Positions 15,040 to 23,925 are shown, numbered from the stretch's first letter. The stretch: DNA of 28,215 bases from Acidobacteriota bacterium (GCA_018268875.1 JAFDVT010000277.1:1-28215), one strand, 5' to 3'. A program made the numbers and translations. The notes: generated by a model not told the origin, from the letters alone.

Positions 15040-16404
15040 ATGGTCTTCAACTCAAACGTCTTTTTGCTTGTCTTCCTGCCCATTACCTTCGCCCTGTTCT
15101 GGCTGGCGCGGGATAAAACGCAGCGTTACGTCTTGCTCGCCCTGAGCGGCTTCGTCTTCTACGGATGGTGGGACTGGCGCTTTTGCGGATTGTTGCTGTT
15201 TTCCGCTCTGTTCAGCTATGCGGCGGGCCTGGCCATCGAACGGTTCCCCGCGCAAGGCAGGCGGATTGCCTATTTCTCGGTGGCCGTCGACCTCGCCATC
15301 CTGGGCGTTTTCAAATATTATTCGTTCTTTGCGCGAAGCCTTCGCGACGCGATTCCCAGCTTTCCGTTGCCGTTGCTCGAAATTACGCTCCCTATCGGCA
15401 TCAGCTTCTATACCTTTCACACCATCTCGTATGTTCTGGACGTGTATTCCAAGCGGGTGCGGGCCGCGACCAACATTTTTGAATACATCACCTACGTCAA
15501 TTTGTTCTCGCAACTGGTGGCCGGGCCGATCGTGCGGTTCCGCCAGATCGAAGACGACCTTGCGCACATTGACGGCCCGCTGAAGCCGGACATGCTCGTG
15601 AAAGGCGTGTCGTACTTCACCATCGGCATGATCAAAAAGGTGATCATCGCGGACCAGATCGCGCTGTACCTGAACCCCGCCCTGCAAGATGTCGCAACGC
15701 TATCCAGCGTCGGGGCCTGGACGGCCGCTTTCGCCTACAGCCTGCAACTGTACTTCGACTTCAGCGGGTATTCGGACATGGCGGTGGGCCTCGGATGCCT
15801 GTTCGGGCTGCAGATCCCGATCAATTTCGCCGCGCCGTACCGCGCTACCGGTATTGCGGATTTCTGGCGGCGTTGGCACATCAGCTTGTCCTCCTGGCTG
15901 CGGGACTATCTGTACATCGGGCTCGGCGGCAACCGGCATGGCGAATGGAAGACCTATCGCAACCTGATGCTGACGATGGTGTTGGGCGGGTTGTGGCACG
16001 GCGCCAACTGGACGTTCCTGATCTGGGGCGCCTACCATGGCCTGCTGCTCTCCCTGGAAAAGATGCTGCAACCGTGGGTTTCCCGCATTCCGGTTCTCGT
16101 CCGCCGGATCGCGACATACCTATTGGTGGTGATCGGCTGGGTGCCGTTTCGAGCCGATTCGCTCGACGCCGCCGCGCTCTGGCTCCACCGGATGTTCGTG
16201 CCTTCCGCTTCCGCCCACGCGGTTCCGGTCGCGCTCACCGGATGGGTGGCCGTTGGGCTCCTGCTGATTGCCACGGTTCCGGAGACCCATGAAATCCGCG
16301 TTCCCGCGATTCGCAGGTGGGCGTTTGCGAGCGGCTTCGCGCTCTTTATTTGCTACCTATTTATCAACAACGGCAAGAGCGTATTCCTGTATTATCAGTT
16401 TTAA
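15040..16404 (+). CDS. MBOAT-family O-acyltransferase (AlgI/DltB-like)
   Basis: 454 residues, a polytopic inner-membrane protein of typical AlgI length. Family landmarks are present: LPIGISFYTFHTISY (117-131), LVAGPIVRF (159-167), LYFDFSGYSDMAVGLG (237-252), DFWRRWHISLSSWLRDYLYI (274-293) and LWHGANW with the invariant catalytic His320, followed by AYHG (His333). MBOAT proteins take acyl groups from a cytoplasmic donor and pass them across the membrane, here probably to the SGNH-like protein encoded one base upstream. Together they should O-acylate (most often acetylate) a polysaccharide or wall polymer; the target is not evident. No terminator separates it from the Oar-like gene 56 bases on. 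Confidence 0.93.
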   Translation: MVFNSNVFLLVFLPITFALFWLARDKTQRYVLLALSGFVFYGWWDWRFCGLLLFSALFSYAAGLAIERFPAQGRRIAYFSVAVDLAILGVFKYYSFFARSLRDAIPSFPLPLLEITLPIGISFYTFHTISYVLDVYSKRVRAATNIFEYITYVNLFSQLVAGPIVRFRQIEDDLAHIDGPLKPDMLVKGVSYFTIGMIKKVIIADQIALYLNPALQDVATLSSVGAWTAAFAYSLQLYFDFSGYSDMAVGLGCLFGLQIPINFAAPYRATGIADFWRRWHISLSSWLRDYLYIGLGGNRHGEWKTYRNLMLTMVLGGLWHGANWTFLIWGAYHGLLLSLEKMLQPWVSRIPVLVRRIATYLLVVIGWVPFRADSLDAAALWLHRMFVPSASAHAVPVALTGWVAVGLLLIATVPETHEIRVPAIRRWAFASGFALFICYLFINNGKSVFLYYQF

Positions 16405-16460
16405 TCACTTCACATTGTTTTTGAAAATACGCTGCCAATGTGATAGCGTGGGCGGCCAGA

Positions 16461-19400
16461 ATGAAAAGCCTCCAACTCCCCACCGCTTTTCTGATGGCGG
16501 CCCTCGCCGCTCTTGCCCAGGACTATCGCGGACGAATCACAGGCACGGTCAGCGACACTTCGCAAGCGATCATCACTGGCGCCACCGTTACGCTTCAAAA
16601 CAAGAACACAGGCGTCCAATCCACTCGAACCACCAACGACTCCGGGTCCTACATCTTCGATTATGTGGATCCCGGCAACTACCAATTGGCCGTCGAATTC
16701 ACCGGATTTAAGCGCTTCGTGCAGGACAATATTCTCGTGGAAGCGCGAGCCAGCATTTCGGTCAACGCGACGCTCAATCCGGGGTCGATGCAGGAATCCG
16801 TCACCGTCACCGACTCTCCCGTTCAGGTGAACGTCAACAACGCCAACGTACAGCTCACCATCGACACCAAGCTTGCCAACGAACTCCCGCGGTTCGACCG
16901 CAATCCGTTCAAGCTCACCCTTCTGCAGCCAAACGCCGTCAATACGCGAACGGAAATGAACGCCTACAACTCCTGGGCGGCCAACTCCGTCGAACTTGGC
17001 GGCGGCACCAACCTCAAAAACGACCTGCTGGTGGACGGCTCCCCGATTGGCATCGGCCACAAGGCGACCTACACGCCGCCGCAGGACGCCGTCCAGGAAG
17101 TGAACGTACAGCAGAACTCGGTGGACGCCGAAAGCGGCCATTCGGCCGGCGGAGGCATCAGCATCACCATGAAATCCGGCACCAACGAATGGCATGGCAA
17201 CGCGTGGTTCCTGGGGCGCAATCCGGCGCTCAACGCCAAGACCGACCGCACGATTTCGCCGCCCAGCAAGTCCCTGGCGCGGAACAATATGTACGGCTTT
17301 TCGGTGGGAAATCCGATCAAAAAGAACAAGCTGTTCAACTTCGCCACCTACGAAGTGTGGAAGCAGCAGAACCCCATCAATTACTTCCGCACGCTTCCGA
17401 CCGACCTCGAACGGACCGGCAACTTTTCGCAATCGCTCAGCGCCGCCGCCGGCAACCCGGTGCGCGCGATCTTTGATCCTTACTCGACCACGGCCGAGAA
17501 CGGCGTCGTGAACCGCACGCCGTTTGCCGGCAACATCATCCCGGCCAACCGCATGGATCCGACGGCGCTCAAGTTTCTGGGCCTGCTCTGGAAGCCCAAT
17601 GCGAACCCCGACAACCTCACGAATCTGAACAACTTCAAGTCGATCCTTTCCAACCGCACCGAGTATTGGAATTTTTCCGACCGCGTCGACTACGTCATCA
17701 ACGACAAATGGCGCGTCTCCGGCCGCTATTCGCGCCTCCACACCACCACGACGTCCAACGACCCGACCGGCAACAACTCGCCGCTGTACATCGTGCAGAA
17801 TCCGTCCGCCCGCCATGCGACCTCCATCGTCGGCGACGCCGTGTGGACCATGACGCCCACCACCGTCGTCAACATCCACGGCGACTACCATTCGCTGGTG
17901 GACGACTTCGACTCGCCGCGCGACTATTTCCCTTCCTCGAACCTCTCGCAATATTGGCCGAACAGCGACTGGTACAAGAGCTTTGTCCGCAGCGACTCCC
18001 TGCCCAGCTACATTCCGGGCCTCACCATCGGTAGTTCCGGCTTCGGCATGGGCGGTACGTATTGGTACCAGCACCCCAAAGGCTACAGCTACAGCGCCAA
18101 GCTCTCACAGGCTCGCGGGAACCATTACTGGAAGGCGGGCGGCGAATTCCGCCATTCGGGCGGCGCGTCGCTGGTCACGGGCAACACGTTGTTCAGCTTC
18201 CCCCAGGCGTTGACGGCCAACACCTTCAACAGTCCGGACACCCTGCGCTACGGGCATGAATACGCCTCGTTCCTGCTGGGCGCCGTCGACGGCAATAGCC
18301 GCGCCATCGTCAAACCGGTGAAGCAGCCTCGCAGCAACTTCTTCGGATTCTTCCTCCAGGACGACTGGAAGATCAGCCGGAACCTCACCATCAACGTGGG
18401 ACTCCGCTACGAGTTCGACACGCCGTGGTTTGACCCGGACTACCGGATGTCGCGCTACCTCGATCTTGCCGCCACCAATCCCGACCTCCGCAACAATCCT
18501 CCAACGGTGCCCGGGGCGGTGCAGCAGTACCTGCGGCAGCCCTGGAACCTGAACGGCCAGTGGGTGTTCACCGACCAGAACAACAAGTACTCGTGGAACC
18601 GTCAGTGGACCAACTTCATGCCGCGTTTTGGCTTTGCCTGGCGCGTCAACAACAAGAGTTCGGTACGCTTCGGGTACTCGCGCTTCACGACGCCCAACGA
18701 ATATGTCTTTATCGACGCCCCGTTCACCGGCTTTGAAGCGCTCAACTACCTGGAGCCCGCCTACATGGGGTACGACGCGACGCAGGCGGTGCAGGGCCTC
18801 CTGCAGGGCGTTCCTCAGGCGAGCTTGTCCAATCCTTATCCGGCGGACAAGAACCCGCTCATCGCGCCGCGCGGCAAGGACTTTGGCCCGGCTCTCGGCC
18901 TGGGCGGTTCTCCGGTGCTGTGGTTCAACCAAAACCTCCGGCGTCCGGTGAACGATCGCTTATCGCTCTCGATCCAGCACGAACTCCCGGGCAAGTTCAT
19001 CGCCGACGTGACGGGCTTCATGAACTTCGGCAAGAACCTGCTGTACAGCCGCAACATGAACCTGCAGGACCCGCAGTTGTCCTACACCTACAAGACCGCC
19101 TTGCAGGCCAACGTCGCCAATCCGTTCTATCAATATCTGACGCCCCAGCAGTTTCCCGGCCCGACGCGGAACCAGGCGCAGGTGTCGATCGGCTCGCTGC
19201 TCAATCCGTATCCCCAGTACGGGACGATCTTCCAGGTCGGCAACAACGGGTTCCGCGAACGCTACCAGTCCTTGCAGATCCAGGTTCGGCGTCCCTTCGT
19301 CAACGGGTTCAACCTGCTGATGGGCTACGCCTACATCCGCGAACGCAGCGACGGTTTCTTTAACGATCCGGAATACTACGCCAATGCGCCGCGCCTGATC

Positions 19401-19922
19401 GAAAGCGCCAATCCCCGCCATCGCCTCAACGGCGCCGGAACCTACCAGTTGCCGTTCGGCAAGGGACGGCAGTTTATGTCCAACGCCAACCGGTTTGTGG
19501 ACGGCATATTCGGAGGCTGGCAGTTGATGGGCGCGCTCTACTATAACTCCGGCGCGTTCCTGAACTTCGGCGCGCTGCAGGTGAATGGCGACCCGAGGAT
19601 CAGCGATCCGACGCCGGACCGCTGGTTCAACACGGCGGCGTTTTCCGTGCTCCCGGCCTTCACGCCGCGCTCCAACCCCATCAATTACGGTGGACTCACC
19701 GGTCCCAGTACGATGCAGTTGGACACGTCGCTCGCCAAAAATTTCGCGATCACCGAACGGGTAAGGGCGGGACTGACCATGAACGCCTTCAACGCCACCA
19801 ACCGGCTCAACCGGGCCGATCCGGACCTTGGCGTTACCAGTTCGAACTTCGGCAAAGCCATCCGGCAGCGCGGCAATTACTTCGGCCGCCAGGTGGAGTT
19901 GGGCCTCAAAATCTCGTTCTAA
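16461..19922 (+). CDS. Oar-like TonB-dependent-receptor-type outer membrane protein 1
   Basis: 1153 residues from the ATG at 16461; a GTG at 16440 would put seven residues before the signal peptide (MKSLQLPTAFLMAALAALAQ). Domains: a carboxypeptidase-regulatory-like sandwich (about 22-105, GRITGTVSDTSQAIITGATV), a plug region (about 110-260, with DLLVDGSPIG and GGGISITMKSGTNEWHG), then a long beta-barrel rich in Asn, Tyr and Arg that ends in the C-terminal Phe typical of BAM substrates. This is the Oar/Cna-B-TonB receptor type greatly expanded in Acidobacteria, thought to import large polymers or act in adhesion. No TonB box can be pointed to. Codon use is like its neighbours. Substrate unknown. 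Confidence 0.9.
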   Translation: MKSLQLPTAFLMAALAALAQDYRGRITGTVSDTSQAIITGATVTLQNKNTGVQSTRTTNDSGSYIFDYVDPGNYQLAVEFTGFKRFVQDNILVEARASISVNATLNPGSMQESVTVTDSPVQVNVNNANVQLTIDTKLANELPRFDRNPFKLTLLQPNAVNTRTEMNAYNSWAANSVELGGGTNLKNDLLVDGSPIGIGHKATYTPPQDAVQEVNVQQNSVDAESGHSAGGGISITMKSGTNEWHGNAWFLGRNPALNAKTDRTISPPSKSLARNNMYGFSVGNPIKKNKLFNFATYEVWKQQNPINYFRTLPTDLERTGNFSQSLSAAAGNPVRAIFDPYSTTAENGVVNRTPFAGNIIPANRMDPTALKFLGLLWKPNANPDNLTNLNNFKSILSNRTEYWNFSDRVDYVINDKWRVSGRYSRLHTTTTSNDPTGNNSPLYIVQNPSARHATSIVGDAVWTMTPTTVVNIHGDYHSLVDDFDSPRDYFPSSNLSQYWPNSDWYKSFVRSDSLPSYIPGLTIGSSGFGMGGTYWYQHPKGYSYSAKLSQARGNHYWKAGGEFRHSGGASLVTGNTLFSFPQALTANTFNSPDTLRYGHEYASFLLGAVDGNSRAIVKPVKQPRSNFFGFFLQDDWKISRNLTINVGLRYEFDTPWFDPDYRMSRYLDLAATNPDLRNNPPTVPGAVQQYLRQPWNLNGQWVFTDQNNKYSWNRQWTNFMPRFGFAWRVNNKSSVRFGYSRFTTPNEYVFIDAPFTGFEALNYLEPAYMGYDATQAVQGLLQGVPQASLSNPYPADKNPLIAPRGKDFGPALGLGGSPVLWFNQNLRRPVNDRLSLSIQHELPGKFIADVTGFMNFGKNLLYSRNMNLQDPQLSYTYKTALQANVANPFYQYLTPQQFPGPTRNQAQVSIGSLLNPYPQYGTIFQVGNNGFRERYQSLQIQVRRPFVNGFNLLMGYAYIRERSDGFFNDPEYYANAPRLIESANPRHRLNGAGTYQLPFGKGRQFMSNANRFVDGIFGGWQLMGALYYNSGAFLNFGALQVNGDPRISDPTPDRWFNTAAFSVLPAFTPRSNPINYGGLTGPSTMQLDTSLAKNFAITERVRAGLTMNAFNATNRLNRADPDLGVTSSNFGKAIRQRGNYFGRQVELGLKISF

Positions 19923-19945
19923 GCACCTTCTGTGACGCTGTACCA

Positions 19946-19982
19946 GCAGGCCTCCACGGTGATGGAGGCCTGCGCCCTTTTA
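19946..19982 (+). terminator. Terminator hairpin between the two Oar-like genes
   Basis: GCAGGCCTCCA (19946-19956) pairs perfectly with TGGAGGCCTGC (19963-19973) around a six-base loop, followed by GCCCTTTTA. The stem is strong and the T tract short. It begins 24 bases after the stop codon, so the second Oar-like gene probably has its own promoter. The remaining 200 bases before that gene hold no gene; a weak six-base inverted repeat (GGGTCT at 20059, AGACCC at 20086) is the only structure seen. Confidence 0.7.
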
Positions 19983-20201
19983 GATGCACCCGCCCTGTTG
20001 GACCGTTCCAAAAAATTGACCGTCACCCTGGCGCCGCCGGGCACCCCAAGCGGAAGGGGGGTCTATTTTTGTAACATAGTGCCCAAGACCCGCCATCGGA
20101 ACGGCCAAACCAAGACCAACTAGTACCAACCACGCCGTTCGGGAAATTGTTGTTTCCGCCGCAGGTTTTACAAGGTGCAAAAACCTTAAGGATTGCTGAC
20201 C

Positions 20202-23200
20202 ATGCAGATAAATAGAGCCAAGTGGGCTCTGCTCTTTACTCTTCTCGTTTCATGCTTTTTACCGGCAAACGCGCAGGAATTCCGCGCCTCCCTTGCCGGC
20301 CGTGTAACCGATCCCAGCGGCGCCGCTGTCTCCGGCGCTACTGTAACTGCGACCTCCAACGCCACCAAGGCTCCTTCGCAAACCACCACCAATACGGAAG
20401 GCTTCTACCAGATTCTGTTCCTGCAGCCTGGCGAATACACCGTCAGCGTCGAACAGCCCGGCTTCCAGAAGAAGGTGCAATCCGGCCTGAATCTGCAGGT
20501 GGCCGAACGTGCGACGCTCGATGTCCAACTGGCCGTCGGCGACGTCACGCAGACCATCAATGTCGAGGCCAGCGCCACCGTCATTGAGACGGAAAGCGCC
20601 GACCGAAGCCTCACCGTCGACACCCGCCGTATGGAAGCCACCCCGTTGCAGGGACGCAACGTCATGGCCTTGGCCTGGACGTCGCCCGGCGTTACCGTTA
20701 CCGCTTCGGTTACCCGCCTCCGCCCGTTCGACACCGGCGGCAGCAGCAGCATCTCCATCAACGGCGGACGTCCGTCGATGAACGAACTCCTCGTGGACGG
20801 CGTTACGGCCCTGGGCCGCGCCAATTCCGTAACCTTTATCCCCCAGTCGGAAACCACCGACGAAATGCGCGTGCAGACCACCACCTATGACGCCCAGTAC
20901 GGCGGCACCACCGGCGGTGTGATCAACATCAGCACCAAGAGCGGTTCCAACCAGTGGCATGGTTCGCTGTTTGAATACCTGCAGAACACGGTGCTGAACG
21001 CCAACACGTTCAACAACAATCGTAATGGCGTGCCTCGCCAGTCCTCGAACATTAATACGTTCGGCGGCACCGTGGGCGGCGCGGTCCTCAAGAACAAGCT
21101 GTTCTTCTTCTTCGGCACCGAACAGATCCGGCAGGTGATTCCCGATCCGTTCAACACCTCGGTTCCCACGTCGCAGCAGCGCGCCGGCGACTTTTCGCAG
21201 ACGTACTTCGACGTCGGCCGCCTGCAGACCATCTACGATCCGCTCACCACGGAAGCAGTCACGGGTGGCTTCCAGCGCCAGCCCTTCGCGGGCAACGTCA
21301 TTCCGGTGTCCCGCATCAATCCGGTGGCGGCGGCTGTGTTGAAGCTGATCCCCGGCGGTAACGTGGCGGGCAACGCGGTCACCGGCCTCAACAACCTGGC
21401 CAACAACAGCAGCACGCGTAAGTTCGTCGATATCTACCCCGAATACCACGGCCGTGGCGACTGGGTGATTTCGGAAAAGAGCCGCTTCTTCATCCGCTAT
21501 TCGCGCAACGCGCTGCAGGAAACCCGCGGCTACCGCTATTCGACGATCAACAACATCAACGTGGCGGACACCAGCGGCAACAGCCCGTTCACCCGCGACA
21601 ACCACCATGCCACCGTGCAGTTCACGCACACGTTCAACGCCACCACGGTACTCGACTTGCGCGCCGGCTTCGCGCGCTTCCAGTCGAAGAGCGGCTTCTC
21701 TCCGGGAGCCAACTTCGACCTTTCCACCATCGGCTTCTCGTCTCTCTACAAGAGCCAGGCGTTGAACAACTTCCCCCGCTTCACCTTCGACGGTTATGAA
21801 GGCGCGGGCGCTTCCGTCCAGAGCGTGGACCCGATCTCGCAGACCGTGTCCGGCCAGGCCGCGATCTTCAAGACCCTGGGCCGCCACACCATCAAGACCG
21901 GTGGCGAATGGCGCCTCATCCGCAACAACTCGCAGCAGCCCGGCGATGCGGCTGGTAACTTCCAGTTCACCCAGTTGTTCACCGGCGCCAATCCGTTGGC
22001 CGTCGCCTCCTCGAGCGGCAACTCCATCGCCAGCTTCCTGCTGGGCACGGTGCAGTCCGCCTACATCGACGTGAACACGCAGCCCGCCCGCCAGATGCCC
22101 GCCTTCGCCTACTACGTCAACGACGACTTCCGCGTCACCGAACGTTTGAAATTGACGCTCGGCCTGCGCTGGGATTACCGCGGCGGCCTCACCGAACGCT
22201 TCAATGCCCTGCTTCGCGGTTTTGACACCACCTCGGCCAGCCCGCTCCAGGTTCCCGGACTCAACGTCCGCGGCGGCCTCCGCTACGTTGGCGTCGGCGG
22301 CAATCCCCGCGCGGCCTACGACTCGGATGCCAACAACTTTGCGCCGCGCTTCGGCGTTGCCTACAAGCTGAGCGAAAAGACCTCGCTCCGCGGCGGCTAC
22401 GGCCTCATCTACGCGCAGCAGTTCGACGAACCGGCCATCGCGCCCGGCTTCAACCAGCGCACCAGCATGGTGACGTCGACGGTGACGGGTCGTCCGGAAA
22501 ACTTCATCGACAACCCCTTCCCCGGCGGCATTCTGCGTCCGGTGGGCAACTCGCTCGGCCTTGCGGCCAACCTCGGCCAGGGCTTCTCCTACGGCGTCAT
22601 TGGCAACAAGCTGCCGTACACCCATCAGTATTCGGTGGAAATCCAGCGGGAACTTCCCGGTCGTTTTCTGTTCACCGTGGGCTATGTGGGCAACCGCGTA
22701 AACGAACTGCAGGTGAGCCAGCAGATCAACGAAGTGTCCGCGGCGGATCTCGCCCAGGGCGCGACGTATCTGAACACCACCGTAGCCAACCCGTTTGCCG
22801 GCCGCGTGCCCGGTACCTCGCTGAACGCCGCCAACATCGCGCGCTCGCAGCTGTTGCGCCCGTTCCCGCAGTTCCTGGGCATTCAGGAACAGTTCCGCCC
22901 CGTCGGCAAGTCCTTCTACAACGGCTTCCAGGCCATGATCGTCAAGCGTATGGCCAAAGGCGTCAGCATGAGCGCGTCGTACACTTTCTCGAAGAACATC
23001 GAGCAGGTGGCCTACCGCAATGCGCAGGACACGACTCCGGAACGCGTCATCGCCGCCTGGGACACCCCGCATAACCTGCAGTTGAACGGCGTGTACGAAC
23101 TGCCGTTCGGCGCGGGCCGCCACTTCCTGCACAGTTCGCCCTCGGTTGTGAAGCACATCGTCGGTGGCTGGGAAGTTTCGGGTATCGCCCGTATCCAGTC

Positions 23201-23645
23201 CGGCATGCCCATCGCTCTGCCGGGTAATCCGAACACGGTTCCCACCGGCGCGAGCATGGTGGCCTCCAACCAGAGCCTGGACCGTTGGTTCAACAACTGC
23301 ACGATCCTCGCCAACGGCACCCGTTCGCGCTGCGCTTCCGATAGCGAAGTCGCCGCCTGGACGGTTCGCCCCGCCGCTACGCTCCAGAACTGGTCCAGCC
23401 GCTTCACCGGCGTCCGCCAGCCTGGCATCTACAACCTGGACCTCGCTATGATCAAGCGCACCCGGGTGGCCGAACGCGTGGACTTCATCTTCCGCGCCGA
23501 GGCGATGAACGCAACCAACACTCCGCAGTGGTTCAATCGCGTCAATACGGACGTCAACAACGGCAACTTCGGCCGCATCGTTGGCACCGGCGACCAGACC
23601 AATCTGCCGCGCTTCTTCCAGCTCTCCCTGCAGATGCGTTTTTAA
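20202..23645 (+). CDS. Oar-like TonB-dependent-receptor-type outer membrane protein 2
   Basis: 1147 residues, start at the ATG nine bases after AAGGA (20188-20192). The signal peptide is MQINRAKWALLFTLLVSCFL, PANAQ. A carboxypeptidase-regulatory-like domain (about 27-112; SLAGRVTDPSGAAVSGATV), plug (about 115-265; MNELLVDGVTALGR, GGVINISTKSGSNQWHG) and barrel follow, ending in the Phe of QLSLQMRF. The overall plan matches the preceding protein, but the sequences are clearly divergent, with different loops and linkers, so this is an old duplication or two family members placed together, not a recent copy. A Cys pair near the C-terminus (NNCTILANGTRSRC) may form a surface disulfide. Likely an outer-membrane importer or adhesin of unknown ligand. 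Confidence 0.92.
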   Translation: MQINRAKWALLFTLLVSCFLPANAQEFRASLAGRVTDPSGAAVSGATVTATSNATKAPSQTTTNTEGFYQILFLQPGEYTVSVEQPGFQKKVQSGLNLQVAERATLDVQLAVGDVTQTINVEASATVIETESADRSLTVDTRRMEATPLQGRNVMALAWTSPGVTVTASVTRLRPFDTGGSSSISINGGRPSMNELLVDGVTALGRANSVTFIPQSETTDEMRVQTTTYDAQYGGTTGGVINISTKSGSNQWHGSLFEYLQNTVLNANTFNNNRNGVPRQSSNINTFGGTVGGAVLKNKLFFFFGTEQIRQVIPDPFNTSVPTSQQRAGDFSQTYFDVGRLQTIYDPLTTEAVTGGFQRQPFAGNVIPVSRINPVAAAVLKLIPGGNVAGNAVTGLNNLANNSSTRKFVDIYPEYHGRGDWVISEKSRFFIRYSRNALQETRGYRYSTINNINVADTSGNSPFTRDNHHATVQFTHTFNATTVLDLRAGFARFQSKSGFSPGANFDLSTIGFSSLYKSQALNNFPRFTFDGYEGAGASVQSVDPISQTVSGQAAIFKTLGRHTIKTGGEWRLIRNNSQQPGDAAGNFQFTQLFTGANPLAVASSSGNSIASFLLGTVQSAYIDVNTQPARQMPAFAYYVNDDFRVTERLKLTLGLRWDYRGGLTERFNALLRGFDTTSASPLQVPGLNVRGGLRYVGVGGNPRAAYDSDANNFAPRFGVAYKLSEKTSLRGGYGLIYAQQFDEPAIAPGFNQRTSMVTSTVTGRPENFIDNPFPGGILRPVGNSLGLAANLGQGFSYGVIGNKLPYTHQYSVEIQRELPGRFLFTVGYVGNRVNELQVSQQINEVSAADLAQGATYLNTTVANPFAGRVPGTSLNAANIARSQLLRPFPQFLGIQEQFRPVGKSFYNGFQAMIVKRMAKGVSMSASYTFSKNIEQVAYRNAQDTTPERVIAAWDTPHNLQLNGVYELPFGAGRHFLHSSPSVVKHIVGGWEVSGIARIQSGMPIALPGNPNTVPTGASMVASNQSLDRWFNNCTILANGTRSRCASDSEVAAWTVRPAATLQNWSSRFTGVRQPGIYNLDLAMIKRTRVAERVDFIFRAEAMNATNTPQWFNRVNTDVNNGNFGRIVGTGDQTNLPRFFQLSLQMRF

Positions 23646-23657
23646 CATCGGCAGTGC

Positions 23658-23686
23658 TTGACCACCTCCTGTTTTCGCCCTATGAT
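23658..23686 (+). promoter_or_regulatory. Near-consensus sigma-70 promoter of a short transcript
   Basis: TTGACC (23658-23663) and TATGAT (23681-23686) are separated by exactly 17 bases, making ten of twelve consensus positions. It is the best promoter in the window. Transcription is expected to begin near 23693, just 13 bases after the previous gene's stop region begins, and eight bases before the very strong ribosome-site-like sequence. Confidence 0.75.
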
Positions 23687-23714
23687 CTAGGTATCACTGA
23701 GAAAGGAGGTGGTC
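23660..23714 (+). repeat. 11-base inverted repeat spanning promoter and ribosome site
   Basis: GACCACCTCCT (23660-23670) is the exact reverse complement of AGGAGGTGGTC (23704-23714). Extra pairing inside (TTTTC with the GAGAA side) lengthens the stem after a one-base bulge. The left arm overlaps the -35 element and lies upstream of the predicted start site. Only transcripts reading through from the Oar-like gene could therefore fold this hairpin and mask the ribosome site; RNA from the local promoter would not contain the left arm. It might also end the upstream transcript. Confidence 0.7.
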
Positions 23715-23717
23715 CAG
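23701..23717 (+). promoter_or_regulatory. Extended Shine-Dalgarno matching the entire 16S rRNA 3' tail
   Basis: GAAAGGAGGTGGTCCAG pairs with the usual bacterial 16S 3' end (CTGGATCACCTCCTTTC) over 17 bases with one G-U pair, far beyond a normal four- to seven-base site. The nearest ATG is at 23725, 15 bases after the GGAGG core, longer than the usual spacing. It may serve exceptional translation initiation, ribosome tethering, or another interaction. Confidence 0.7.
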
Positions 23718-23724
23718 TCAATAT

Positions 23725-23862
23725 ATGAGTACTGGTAGCGATAAATGCAAGATGTCCACGCGTGAGGTGGCTGACTGCTGAAGTTGTTGCTCTAACGTTC
23801 AGGCTACGCTTGCAGTGGGCGTGCCGATCCTCCTGTGGACCGGTCACCTCGCGCGACTCTGA
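23725..23862 (+). CDS. Small Cys-rich reading frame with in-frame TGA at codon 19 (possible recoded peptide)
   Basis: From the ATG at 23725 the frame encodes 18 residues (MSTGSDKCKMSTREVADC), then TGA (23779-23781), then 26 more codons (SCCSNVQATLAVG, then VPILLWTGHLARL) to a second TGA at 23860. Past the first TGA the codons keep a GC-rich third position, as in coding DNA, and cysteines flank the TGA on both sides (DC-TGA-SCC), as in selenoproteins. Alternatively the 18-residue peptide is a complete leader peptide, or a +1 shift at TGC-TGA would continue to a TAA at 23882, seven bases before the terminator stem. No convincing SECIS hairpin follows: only a five-base stem (TACGC with GCGTG) is present. 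Coding status is uncertain. Confidence 0.35.
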
Positions 23863-23890
23863 GCGCTACTTTCGCGTGTTATAAGTACAG

Positions 23891-23925
23891 AAGCCCCGGG
23901 GCCTAACGAAGGCTACCCGGGGCTT
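23891..23925 (+). terminator. Terminator hairpin of the short transcript
   Basis: AAGCCCCGGG (23891-23900) pairs perfectly with CCCGGGGCTT (23916-23925), and GCC/GGC inside the loop adds three pairs. The following T tract is short (TTTCTG), so termination may be partial, letting some RNA run into rpmE. Confidence 0.7.

Noticed and set aside
16410..18074. Minus-strand open frame of 554 codons opposite the first Oar-like gene
   Set aside because: Same antisense effect; low-complexity Arg/Val/Gly-rich product and no ribosome site.
20259..23648. Long minus-strand open frame of 1129 codons opposite the second Oar-like gene
   Set aside because: It mirrors a gene with clear signal peptide, domains and C-terminal Phe on the plus strand. 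The antisense product is an Arg/Gly/Val/His-rich string without motifs, as expected opposite GC-rich coding DNA.
23782..23830. Bacterial SECIS element after the TGA at 23779
   Set aside because: Only a five-base stem with a nine-base loop (TACGC with GCGTG) was found, and the loop does not begin with the expected G, so it is not reported as a feature.
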